A stretch of 64,000 nucleotides of DNA from Strongylocentrotus purpuratus (taxonomy: Eukaryota; Echinodermata; Echinoidea; Camarodonta; Strongylocentrotidae). Below, one piece after another: positions 31,313 through 43,473 of this stretch. Positions within the stretch are counted from its first letter, which is position 1. Every line of letters starts with the position of its first letter. The position numbers were made by a program, and so were the translations under genes. Location: assembly GCF_000002235.5 (NCBI RefSeq), contig NW_022145605.1:1901178-1965177 (forward strand), written 5' to 3'. The notes beneath the pieces are model-generated. The model worked only from the letters and a program-made list of their open reading frames with translations. It had not been told where the DNA came from and searched no databases.

Positions 31313-34300
31313 GACTGGTGGCTTTTCTAGAGAGGCGGCTTTTTCTAGAGAGGATCTTATATGTCTACATGTAGGTCTACATGTATTTTTTTGTTAGAAG
31401 GTGGTACAAATATAGGTGATGATCAAGTAACCTTGATAGAGGTGGCTACTCATATACTACAGGTTGAAATTAGATGTACATGATTGTCAACATACATGTA
31501 CCGTGTACGTGTGCATGTACATGTATGGTACGTCAAGTGTTGGACTTTGAAATTAAACAAAACTTTATTTTGGGATGTTATCTCCTAAATATACAAATAA
31601 TAAACTTACTATTACCGGTATACCAATGTTCAAAGCTGTTTCTCTATTTTTGACAACCCAATTAAAGGAAAATTAGATCAATGTAAATTTGATCCCCTAA
31701 TCAAGAACCTGGATATGAAGTACATTGCAGTCTGCAAAACCAGACTTTTTGAATTTAATCTTATACTACCTGTGTCAGTTTCTGGCAATGGCAGATTAAA
31801 GCAGCTGCATGAAGTGCAAATCCTTGTTGCTAGGGCTATACATTTTCATTTTGGAAGCCGGTACACCAAGTCTTAACAATTAACTTTTTAGATTGTTTAT
31901 AAATTATGCATGAGCCCTAATGCCAACAAATTGAAATATTGGCAGCTAGTCTGTACATGGATTTTCATGTAAGGCACCCATGTGTCCTGTGCATCTGTTA
32001 GTGTCGAGCCACTGCTTTAGATGCAGCTTAGAGACCTAAATTAAAGTTCTGATCCTTTGTGACAAGACTGACAAGCTTTTTTTTCCTTTGAACTAGTTCT
32101 TACGAAGCTCAAAGTCTGGGATGATGTATCTGATTTTATCAGTGCTTTAGCCATGTGTCCTCTAGCCATGTGTCCTACTAGCACGTGGCAGTGTGTTGCC
32201 TTGAATAATACCACAGCCTCTTTGTTGTTCATCATCCGTGAGCTTCGTGAGGAAGCAATGTCTTAGTCACGTTTCATAGTTACCTTTTGATGAGACAAAC
32301 GAACTGGTCATTTATCTTTTATGTGTGCACACATGTACATGTTTGTTATTGTTGAAAGATATACAAGCATTATAAAAGGTGATTATAGTCAATATTTTGA
32401 AGCAATTACAGTGTAAGAAGTTTGGAAATTAATAATTTTATCATAAAGACTTCTTAGTCAGGCTCTTACGAATTTGAGAGATTAAAAAATACATAATAAT
32501 ATTGAAAACAAAGAGTGTAATTTAGTTTCTGTTAAATTGGGGGGGGGGGGGGTCATTTCCATGTTAATGAAATATCATTCATAGCCAATACATGTATAGG
32601 ATCAATGTACAGCAGTTTTAGTCTCGTTGATGATGTAATTAAAATTTGCAACAACAAGAATAAATAGATTGTTTTTGTCATGCTCCAGTTAACGCCATTT
32701 GTGGGGAACATAAAAACAACCATCAGTTGCCCACCAGTAGTGATTAGTGTCTCTTGAATGAAGATGTTAATTTGGTTGTTTACCGCTCACAGCTTGATTG
32801 ACATGCAAAACATTATTCCCTCCCACTTTGTACAGGGTGACTCAAAAAAAATACACAACTTCTCATTAGATTCATATCCTGCAAATGAAATTGTGAGCAA
32901 ATAGGCTTTCATATGATTTGATTTTGGGGCCAACTATTTCCTCTTTCTTATTTTGACAATGGTAGGAGTGGAGTAGGACCACTACCCCCCCCCCCCCCCC
33001 CCACAACAAAAAACTAAATAGTTGGGAGAAAACATAATTTTACCAAAAATGGAAGTACAAGATATTGTGGAAAGGTTCAATTTTCACCTTTTTTTATGTG
33101 TATTTTCTGCGTGAATGAAAAAAAAATTCTTAAGAACATGAGGATAATTGATACTTCATTATGGTTTATGAATACACTGTAAACAATACACAAATTGCCA
33201 TCCATGTATTATAAATCAAATGGAATTATATAAATTACATTTCAATAGAAGTGAATTTGAGATGAGGCTTTAGATGTACAGTAGATGAATATTGGTGGAT
33301 CATGTACATGTAGAGTATGTGCTTGCAATATTCCATCTGAAGCAGTGAGGGAGGGAGGGAGGGAGGAATGAAAATTGGATTGAATTCAATTTAATCATGG
33401 ATTACCAGAACCCCACTTCCTTTTCTCCCACCAGGCCTCTGCATATTTTTCATATTTCGGGGTCCTAGAAGAATGTGGTGTTTATGTCAAATATGTAGAA
33501 GCCTGGCTCCGTCATCCTCCTCTATAGACTACCTTCTGCAGACGTAGGATTGTACATGTAGTCATGTACTTGTATGGTCATTGACCAGTCACAGCTCCAT
33601 CCCTCCGGCCCGGCCGCCGCATGCCTCTTGTGATTTTGATTTTCAACCTCATGCTTGTTGTCCTGGAAATAACCTTTGCTGAGGGTGATATGTACACTGT
33701 ACATACATGTACAGTGTACATACTGTATACATGTACATTCGTACCTTAGGCTTACATGTAGACATCTAACCTTGCACCACTTGAGCAGTATGCAGCTTAC
33801 CTTATATTACTTACATGTAGTAATTTAGTATGCATTTTTATGGTTAACATTTATTGACTTGAAAAGATTTAAAATCATTGTAAATATATTCTGGAGTATC
33901 TCATTCTTGAACTCATGCTATCACTGAAAATAAATGTCCACAATATGGGCTTACAAGTTTACTCCTATACATACAGTATACAAAAAATGACTGATATACA
34001 TTGTATTTTGCTATAAGTGCTATTCAACTTCTTGCTAGTAGCAGGATCTATCTTGATTCACCAAAATCCCTTCAAACATTCATGTAATGTTAGCGAGGCT
34101 CAAATGTCTTTATAAAACCAAGTAGGCGGACACTAACATGATGAACATGCACTTGGATTGCTGGCTAAACAAGCTTGCTGAGCACTATAAATCATTTTAC
34201 CCCAGAGAATTCTCAAGCACTCTACCCTTTCTATGGCCTACATGTACTTGCCGCGATGGGAGAATCCAATTGGCCATGTTCCTCCTTGCCATCAGTATCA

Positions 34301-34781
34301 GCATTAGTGACGCGTAGGTGTTACATTAATGCGATAGGTGGTATGATACTAGGACACCATTATGTTGAACACGTTTTGGCAGGGATGTTTTGGCAGTGTG
34401 GGCTTCTCATATCACGGCTATGTGTGTATAAGCTTGTAGTATGCATGTTAACTAGGCAAGGAGGCAAGGATGTTGATGATACTGTCTATTATGCAGGCAT
34501 TAAAGTTATTAACCACTCATCAACCACTGAACATGTACAACCAAAGAGATACCAGCTGGTATCTCTTTGGTACAACTATCATATTTTCAGAAGAAAAAGT
34601 GAGAATCGAGTGTGATTTTAAAATGTTTAATCTTTGTTGTAGTTTTTGAAAGAACTAAAACATATTTGAAATATAGGCCCTATCTGTTCCTGTTGAGTAA
34701 TCTCACTAGGCCATTTAAAACAAAATCATGTTGCGTCCCCACACACTTCCTTTTTGGGGGGCCCGTCTGCTTTTTTGTTTT
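31313..34781. other. Spacer without recognised genes
   Basis: Short features only: G- and C-tracts (32538-32552, 32984-33002), a GGGA tandem (33348-33365), GTACAT palindromes near 33700 and a perfect 32-bp palindrome at 34540. A 146-residue ORF at 34175-34615 has no recognisable motif and runs through the palindrome. Confidence 0.5.
34540..34571. repeat. Perfect 32-bp palindrome
   Basis: ACCAAAGAGATACCAG is followed immediately by its exact complement CTGGTATCTCTTTGGT, with no loop. Confidence 0.9.
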
Positions 34782-34785
34782 TTAA

Positions 34786-35286
34786 AGGTAATGCAAAGTT
34801 TTGGTATGGGGTCATGAATCTGGTTCAAATGAACATATTGGAAGCATATACGATCCTACAATATTCAGTGATCGTTGTCGCGGTCAAAATCGACTCTAAA
34901 GTTATGAAATTGTAAATAATAAACACTTGATGTTGAATAGCTCCCTCTCAAGGTCAATATATTAGTTAAGCTGTAAAACAATGTGTATTGACTAAAATTG
35001 ACTGATTAGCTATTCTCGTTCGGAAATTATATACCACAACTACATACTCTGAGATTTTCATGGTCGCAGCTACCATTGAACGGCCGTAGGAGCTATTTGA
35101 AATTCATCAAAATTTACCGGGAGCACCGGTAAATCTTTATTTTCAATTTTTCTCGAAAGTAGAAGTGTTTTAGGGGCTACAATTTATGGTGTTTTAAAAA
35201 CATCCACAGGGGCATCCAAATATATTAAAATTGTAAAGAATCACTATCCATCCATTTTCAAAATTTCCCAAAACTTTGTAATACCT
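34786..35286. mobile_element. TTAA-flanked MITE, copy 1
   Basis: Bounded by TTAA (34782-34785, 35287-35290). The left end AGGTAATGCAAAGTTTTGG is the complement of the right end CCAAAACTTTGTAATACCT with minor change. Length is about 500 bp, non-coding. A second copy lies 570 bp downstream in the same orientation. TTAA duplications suggest a piggyBac-like transposase source. Confidence 0.85.
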
Positions 35287-35857
35287 TTAAACATACTGCA
35301 TAAACATAAAATGATCTTTTCCTAAAGTTAAAGCTAAACTTTAGTACTGGTAATGCGATTGCATTGTGAAAGAAAAGGTGTGGAAAGGATCAGAAACAGT
35401 TGATCATGTAGCATGTAAGTATTGGTGTGCACTGCAAGGTTTTGGAGTCATCAAAATCATAATAAATTTGACCGAGTCTTGGTAAAGTAACAAGCACATA
35501 CACAGAAAGCTATGTATGGGACAACACGCATGTTGTCGGGGTTGGTACTACCTTGATTCCTTGTCTTTCTATGCTCATTACTCAGCCAGTATACATTTTC
35601 TTCCAAAATTGTTTGGCACATGTCATTTATTTGTAATCTTGAACATTCAGTGTAAGTTTCGTTTGATTCTGTGAGAAATAATTTTCTTTTTTTTACCACT
35701 ACTGGAGGTTAGCTTTAAGAGAAAAAAATGCTGGCGGCCTTCTTGAAAATTAACAGTCAGGGAAAATGTACCAAGCAGCCATTTTGAAGAGAAAAAAAAA
35801 GGGCCTCCTTCCTTTTTTTCAAAAAGGCAGGACGCTAAACATGTTTTTTTTATTTAA

Positions 35858-36342
35858 AGGTGGTACAAAGTTTTGGTATGGGGTCATGAATTTGGTTCAA
35901 ATGAACATATTGGAAGCATATGCGATCCTACAATATTCAGTGATCCTTGTCGCGGTTGAAATCGAGTCTTAAGTTATAAAATTGTAAATAATACGTTCTT
36001 AATGTTGTATAGCTCCCTTTCAGGGTCAAGATATTAATTAAGCTGTAAAACAATGTTTCCTGACTAAAATCGACCAATTAGCTACCGGTATTCCCGTTTG
36101 GAAATTATATATCACAACTACATATTCTGAGATTTTCATGGTCGCAGCTATGTGAAATTTATCAAAATTTACCGGGAGCACCGGTAAATTTTTATATTCA
36201 GTTTTTCTCGAAAGCAGAAGTGTTTTAGGGGCTAAATTTTCTAGTGCTTATAATACATCCACAGGGGCATCCAAATATATCAAAATTGTAAAGAATCACT
36301 ATCTATCTATTTTTCGAAATTTCCCAAAACTTTGCATTACCT
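35858..36342. mobile_element. TTAA-flanked MITE, copy 2
   Basis: Same family as 34786-35286, aligned end to end (for example TTTGGTATGGGGTCATGAA, ACCGGGAGCACCGGTAAAT, GGGGCATCCAAATATAT). The right end CCAAAACTTTGCATTACCT is flanked by TTAA on both sides (35854-35857, 36343-36346). A ~25-bp segment present in copy 1 (about 35076-35100) is missing here. Confidence 0.86.
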
Positions 36343-38480
36343 TTAATTTGGCCTTATTGCAATATCCAAACTAACCCTATGAGCCTAGTGGTTTTGGGGT
36401 TTTATTTTCCACTGAGCTTGAAAAAACTTACTGGCAATAATCAAGAAAATCAAGAAAGAAAGAAAGAAATGTAGGCCTATTTTTTATATCTTTTTCAATG
36501 ATTGGGTTTAAGTTCAGACTAAGTTTTGGGCCTACATTTTGGGCTACTATTAATTGCTACGTCTGTACAGCATATGCCGGTACATATAATTCTTAGACAC
36601 TTGTTATTACACTATTGCAGAGTGGGTGTAACTACAGTAGATGGCAGATTGGATGAAGAAAGCTTGAAGCTAATTACATTTGCAATCGTGATGAGTTTGG
36701 GACTAGTCTGTTGCTATGGTAACCCCATTGTTCCCCAGCCTGTGATTGCAGCTAGCTAGCCTTGTGTCTGTGGTTCTGTGCATAATTAAAGGACACGTAG
36801 AGCATCGCATAGAGATCCAGTCGCTCCTGATCATCACTGACGTAGTTTGTATTGTGTTAAGCAATTAAATTTTCTTATAGAGATACTATGATGTCTGGCT
36901 TTGTTTAATCGTTCCGTCTACAGTCTACGCTGTGCATCCTATTGATTTTAAAGTAATTACATATTAAAGGAATAAAGGGTTCTAGTACTTTGTGTGACAT
37001 TTAAAAATGTTCTAAAATCTATAATAAAAGGTACAATTTCTAAAAAGAATAGTAAACATTTTCAAAATAATGTTTTCATACAGAAAACATCAACACATGA
37101 GCATGAACTGCTTACAATTTCTCTATTCCTTGTCAGGTACGGGTGTACAGAAGAAATTAGAAAACTTTCACACATCATTGCAGTCATCTTTGCATGCCAA
37201 GCCAAATAACATGTCAACAACAAACTGATTTGATAAGTAATTAAAGTGTATCTCTGAGTTGTTTTCATCAGTGTAAGCAATTTTGATGAATTATTGAATG
37301 GCTGTGTGGGTAGGAATATGAATAGATGTGTAGGTTGCATGGTAATGGAATCAGTCGTTGGTATGCACCTGCACATGCCATGCCGTATGCCATTCTGTAA
37401 GCTCATCAATTATTCATGATGAGATCTGAGATGGTTATGGATGACTGTTATGATCACACGTGATTGATTTGATGGAGGAAGTTTAGCAGTACATCTCATA
37501 TCTCATCAATAACCATAAAATACATGCAGGCTAACAGCTTACATCTTTCACTTGTATGGATGTGATGCATCATGGATATACATGTATGCCTCGCAACATG
37601 GCTCCTCTACACATTTCTTTTGCTCTTCTAGAGATCCGGAAAGTATGGAGAGGGGGGAGGGGGGGGGGGGGGGGGGGGGCGAGAGCGGTGTTTTCTTGGT
37701 CCTTGTATACCAGACACCTGTTGGTGCCAAGCCTTGCATACAAGCAAATGTTAAGTAGCAAGTTATAGTTCAGTGTTTTAAGGAAAATAATACATACAAA
37801 CAACATATTACATTATACATTGTGTTCATTTCTTGAATATCATGTACATTTGCTAGAATTTCACGGGACTCTACCTCCATCAGTCCAAAAATGATGAAGG
37901 TCTTTATAATGACATCCACATAATGTAAGCCGATGTAGTCCTCTTGTTTTGGTTACCGTACTTCCAATACATGCATATTACTCAAGCTACAGTATACATT
38001 GTAATTACAATTCAGGGAGAATATGATTGGGAACCAATTTATTCCAGAGTTGTAAAACAAGGCCACAAGTTCCATCACGTCTGCTAATAGAAAGGCGTAG
38101 ATGTACATAAATTTGTGCACAAAATTGCCAATTATGATCGCATGAACAGATTTATGTTGGTGCCGTAAAGCCAGAAATTATATGCAACAACAAGTTATGT
38201 TTCTGATTACAAAATTAAAAAAAGAAGATGTAAAAAAAAACAATTTGGATTCTAAGCTGACAAAGTTTTATTTCTAATTAACAAAATTTACTAAAAATTA
38301 TATTACACATGTACATGAAGGCTTTGCATGTGAGCTGTACAGGTGTATACATTACATAGAGATTATGTAGGCAAAATACATCGGGATTTCCTCCATAATA
38401 TAATTGAAAGATTTTTCCAATTTCCATAGTCACTTTGTTTCACTCTCTCACTCTCTTGCTATCTACATGTACATGTATGA

Positions 38481-38692
38481 TGACCTGTCCCCCATTCCTC
38501 TTCCCTCCCCCATCCCTCTCTCTCCTCTCCTCCCCCTCTCTCCTCCTTTATTCCTCCTTCCCTCCTCCCCTCCCCATCCCTCTCTCCTTCCCTATCCCTC
38601 TCTGTCCTCTCCCTCTCCTTTCTCTCTTTCCCTCTCTCTCTCTCTTTCTACTCTCTTTCTTTCTGCTCTCTCTCCCTCCATCCCTCTCATTA
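38481..38692. repeat. CT/CCT-rich tract
   Basis: Imperfect pyrimidine-rich sequence over 200 bp. It yields spurious Ser/Leu/Pro ORFs. Confidence 0.75.
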
Positions 38693-38729
38693 TGATTATG
38701 ATCAGTAGTTCTTTGTTACTTCAGACGCT

Positions 38730-39130
38730 CTCTGTGCTAATTTTGTGATGAGTCATGTATTATTACAAGCCGTGTCTTTTAATTAATTATTAAAAGCGTG
38801 GTCTGTTAGGCCTAATTGAGGGAAGCAAATTTTACCGCAAGCTTTTTTTCGCCTCTACATTAATGGGTTCAGAAATTCTGTTGATCCTGTGTGAATCATT
38901 AATTTATTGTGGGTTACAAACCTCTTACATATGAACACTGAATTTGATGAAGCTTAAATACATCATCAGATTATCAATTAGTGGTGAGGGTTTGTGGTAG
39001 AGTTTAATTATTAATCTTTTTATGATACAACCTCTAAATCCATTTTTCACCACAAGCAAAGCTTTTAATTAAATGCTGCTGCATTTATCACATAAAGTAC
39101 TCACATTACGAGATAGAGTTTGGTTTTTGG
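38730..39130. promoter_or_regulatory. TAAT-rich block, candidate enhancer
   Basis: Dense homeodomain-type cores (TTTTAATTAATTATTAAAAG at 38778, ATTAATTTATTG, ATCAATTAGTGG, TTTAATTATTAATC, TTTTAATTAAATG) lie in non-repetitive sequence between the YPEL candidate promoter and its coding exons. This is only a base-composition and motif observation. Confidence 0.25.
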
Positions 39131-39401
39131 TGGTAAAGATATAATTAAAAAGGCAGTTATTACTTGTTGTTCTTCTGATCTGAATATTTGTTGTACTAAT
39201 GAGGCCTACTTACTACTTTAATCTTTGATCAGTGTAGTTTAGTTAAATTAGATTACATTTACCACTTATATTGAGATGAAGATAAGATACTATAATAAAT
39301 GAGTATGTAAATATTTTAATAAGATATTTTGTTACAGAGAATAACAGTTATCTCAAGTGCAATGATGGAATTAAGATAATCATCTTTAGTTATACAGTTA
39401 T

Positions 39402-39520
39402 ACAGTGTGTGCGGGCAAGCACTGAATCCAATGACCGGGGTAATAGTATATTTGTAAAGCGCTTAGAGACATTTGTAATAAGCGCTATATAAAAATTAAA
39501 TATTATTATTATTATTATTA
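39402..39520 (+). mobile_element. SINE 3' part with GCGCTATATAA and (TTA)n tail, copy 2
   Basis: ACCGGGGTAATAGTATATTT, AAGCGCTTAGAGACATTTG and AAGCGCTATATAAAAATTA precede (TTA)n. It is the clearest copy of the tail shared with 14925-15062. Confidence 0.75.
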
Positions 39521-42255
39521 CTATGTTTTTCTTTTGTTTGTTTGTTTGTTTGATTTGTTTGATTTTTTATATATATATATTTTTTGGGGGGTAAAGGGAG
39601 GAAAAGCTTGTTATGGGATAATTATAGCATATATCAATTTGGGGTTTTGAGTTAAATAAAGACCATGCCATGTGTTGATTATTGCATGACATGCATGGAG
39701 GCCTTTGTTTATATTTTGTTCTTTTTGCTATGTTTCTTTGCATAATAAAACTCATTTGATATACTCAACACTATTGGGAGAAAAAAAAATCATCATGTTA
39801 TATTAAAACAATGCACTTTAGTATGACTTTAGGCCCTGCTGTCTGATCAAAAAGTGTACTATTCCATTATTTCTACCATTGTTGGTAACGTTATACATCT
39901 GTTTGTATTTTTCTTTTTTTTTCAAACATCCAACCTCAAGTTTTGTTGCAATAAAGAAATAATAATAATAGTGATACTTGTTTGATTAAATTGTCCATAT
40001 GCCAAGAAAACCCAGCTCCATCTATACTTAAGTGCAGATAGGTAGGTGAGAGTGCATAGCGATGTACATGTACATGTACAGTACATGTATGCAGCACGCA
40101 TGCACGTTGAACTGTTGCTTAGATTAGCTGATATGTGCAGGGATATGCAGGGATAGCAACAAAGGGAATTTCCATAGATTTATGATAATGTGCCTCTCAT
40201 ATTGAGACTAGTCTTCTTCACAGCCCCTTTTACGATGGTCTGTCGTTGACTTGTTGTGTTTGGGATGGGATAGCTTATGATTACCTTCTACATTTTATGA
40301 TATACAGTAGTTGAAACTACTGTTATTAAATTGGAGCTAATCTTTATGGCTCTTGTGTGCTATTGTTGAAATAGTCTTGGAGAATAGGATGGGGAATATT
40401 AATTTGGTTTTAAAATCTGCTGTTAAAGTTGAAGTAAAGGCCAAACATGCGTGTAGCTTGACATTAATTCATTTGAATAACAAACTATAGCATGCATGTA
40501 ATACATCAATAACTTTAATATTCAGTTTCATTTTAATTAGGGCCTCTTTAAAGCTATGATAAAAGCAATTGTTTAATCACATCGATGCTAATTTACATTA
40601 CAATTATTTAAAAGAATGTACATGTATTTAGTAGCCTAGTATTTAGATAGGAATGACATATAATACACATGTACATGTACATCAATGTAGATTCTTTTTT
40701 AAGGGACTGGAGGGGGTCATTGAAATGCAAAAAACTGGCAAGTCGATGATATACATATGTGTCTGTAGGCCTATGATCTAATGCATGATGAACATTTAAT
40801 AATTTGGTAAATTTAATATGTTACATGTTGGACTCTTTGGCCTGCCTGTACATGCATCCACTTCTAGGCCTACAAATATATAAAAACCAACAAATATTTT
40901 GCTGATAGGGTCTGATTATGAAGACTATCGATGTAAACACAGAGCTATACCCTAGTCATCTCATCTGTAAACCGCAATAGCAGTCATGTAAGCCCAAGTG
41001 CAACGTTTGTCTAGGGGAAAACTGTATACACTCTGGTAGACCAGCTGACACTGCCATGCCAACACTGCAAATCAGTAGTCTCCTAATTTCATACATTTTC
41101 ACAAAAACTGATGTAGTGTTTGCAACCCTAGGATTCTCCTGTAATGTAAATATAAATTGAATGTTATTAAATGTTAAAACTTACTACTGATTGACCACCT
41201 CTAATCACAATTAACCTTGAAGTTACAAACCACCTCCCTATCTATGAGAACAGAGTCTGAATATATAGTCTACTTGGTCTGTCTACTGACTAATAGCTAA
41301 TAATGTGTGTCTGTATATCTCAAGTAAGGCAGTTGGCAAATGAAGCGAAGCATGCTGGAAGGTATCATATCTCTATTGAAAAGCCTATCCTAGTGTACTG
41401 ATCCATAAAATGATTCCATAATGAGTTGCAATATTTATCTCATGTTTTAACAGTCCCCCCCCCCCCCCTTTTATTCAATCGGAGGATCTAACCTCTCTGA
41501 TCTACATACAGATAGAGCTACTGTGTGTGGTAATTGATCGACGACTACATACCCCGGTAGCCTTCCAAATGTCAGGATAATCTACACCTGTAATGTCTTG
41601 TCTTCAGGGATTGTTCAAAGCGTCAACTCAAAAGTTCCCAAGTAACCACCGCCCGCCCGCCTGCCCCCCTCCCTTCTATCGAAAGGTGACAAGTTTGTCC
41701 TCAATTCTTCCAGGGTTCATCAGTCTTCAGTGACTTGCTATGAAACTTGAAAGCATATGTTGTCTTGGGGTAAAAAAAGAGGGAAAAGTAGTAGATGTAG
41801 GAAAAAGAAAAATAGTATCCTTGCTTCGTTGAAATAAATAGTATTCCAGAAAATGTCTCGTTCTTGATAGTACAATGTTATGGTAATAAAAGGCATGACT
41901 GCATTGCAAACGTCTTATTGCAAGATGAAACAGTATGAGATGTGTTTTTAAGAGAAACATGCAGTATATATGATCACGTACATGTATATGTTTACATGAA
42001 GTCCAAAGACTGAACAGTGTTGTATGCTTTCTCATGACATGAGCATGTTGTTTGCAATCTTCTGCTGTATGTAGGTGTACATGGCTAAATTTTCATGTCA
42101 TTGGCAGTCTGTTGGAGCATTTATAGTAATTTTAGCATTGTTGCCCTTTGATGTGGCGATGTCCCGTTTTGATTTGCTCCAAAATGAATCGAGGATCGAG
42201 TTGCACCCACGAATGCCAAGCATTTCCATGGAGGGGGACGGTGTAACAGACAAGC

Positions 42256-42365
42256 AAAAGAGAGAGAGAGAGACACACACACACACACACACGCACACAT
42301 ACACATACATAGAGAGAGAGAGAGGGAGAGAGAGATAGAGAGAGAGTCAGAGAGAGAAAGAGAGA
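42256..42365. repeat. Compound GA / CA microsatellite
   Basis: (GA)n, then (CA)n with CG and TA interruptions, then (GA)n again, just upstream of the YPEL 5' UTR exon. Confidence 0.85.
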
Positions 42366-42787
42366 AAATGTGCACTGCAGTTATGTATCTATTTGTGTCA
42401 AATACCATTGGCAGTGAGAAGGCTACAGCATGTACCACTGATATGCGACAAAATACTGGGCTTCTATCTATTTCAAAGCACTTGCCCTGGTACTGTAAAG
42501 TGTAAATCAAGGAATAAATAGTTAGGAGGATAATTTTTCTGTGCCAGACCTAAAAAAAACACACAAATAATACTTGTTGAAGATTTTTGGCAAAACTAAC
42601 TAGTGTGTATGTGAATGAATAACCTGATTCTATAGGCGCCCATGTTTAATCGAAAGCCATATTAGCAATGCAGTACTTGATATTATTAATTACATATTGG
42701 CCTACCTACTGTTGTCAATGATCTTTGATTTGCCAACTTTTATCTTGTATGTATTCATTTCCACTCTTTTTATTTCATCTTTCACAG

Positions 42788-43371
42788 AAAGCAACGTCTC
42801 TGGCTTCAAGAATCGTGAGCTTTCCAGACGCATCCATCTCTTCATGATTGTGTGTCATCAGAGCATTTCTCCTGCGTATTGTGGAAGCTTTGTGGGTGTG
42901 ATTCTTGAGTTTCCGTGGCAACCCCTCGTCCCATGTCCCTCAGAGAGCACAACTTCCCTGCAAAGGGAGTCAAGAGAAGAAGAGAACCTCATCCCAGATG
43001 GACATTAAATCCTATATGAAAACATCCATCACTCGCATCTCAACATCCATCTCTATCCTACAATCTCAATTGCGTATCATCTACGATACATCCTAGTTTA
43101 TCCTCCAGCGCACTTAAGGTCTCATCTTGCCACAGGTGAGGTGAGTTCTGTCGGTCGTCGACTCACCAGGACGAGGAATAGTTTCCTTTGGTCAGAAGCC
43201 ATCATCACGGCATCGCCACCCGTTCCCACCCATCGCTGCTCCTCGGTGCCCATCATCGGCAGCCTACTGTCCTCCTGGTGGTGGGGAGCTGAGCGGGATT
43301 GCATGTGTGGCTCTGTGGGGGCGCTAGACTGCACAAAGCTCCTCGGACACAGTACCTCTAAGACAGGCAAG
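42788..43371 (+). other. YPEL 5' untranslated exon sequence
   Basis: An excellent acceptor (TTTTTATTTCATCTTTCACAG) ends at 42787 and the sequence continues without a clear need for further splicing to the ATG at 43372. A possible internal intron exists: a strong donor GAG|GTGAGT at 43140/43141 and an acceptor CATCGGCAG near 43261. The coding frame is open upstream to an in-frame ATG at 43141, but family comparison favours 43372. Confidence 0.55.
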
Positions 43372-43473
43372 ATGGTGAAGACATTCCAGGCCTACCTGCC
43401 CAACTGCCATCGCAGGTATAGCTGTATCCACTGCAGGGCTCACTTGGCTAACCATGATGACTTAATATCAAAG
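43372..43473 (+). CDS. YPEL coding exon 1
   Basis: 34 codons from [15 protein letters not shown] to DDLISK, donor AAAG|GTAAAC, phase 0. The start sits in CAAGATGGTG and gives MVK, the usual start of vertebrate YPELs, with the four or so residues after it shortened. Confidence 0.95.

Larger units (their letters stand above)
36347..42787. other. Spacer / presumed YPEL 5' intron
   Basis: No coding exon was recognised. Contents: a G-tract (37648-37679), a CT/CCT-rich region (38481-38692), a TAAT-rich low-GC block (38730-39130), a SINE tail (39402-39520), GTACAT palindromes and a GA/CA compound microsatellite (42256-42365). A pyrimidine-rich acceptor at 42787 ends the region. Confidence 0.5.

Noticed and set aside
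32831-32870. ACAGGGTGACTCAAAAAAAA, resembling one end of a mariner-type MITE
   Set aside because: No matching opposite end or flanking duplication found within 1 kb, so the element cannot be delimited.
34175-34615. 146-codon plus-strand ORF
   Set aside because: No family recognised and it extends through a perfect 32-bp palindrome; most likely chance.
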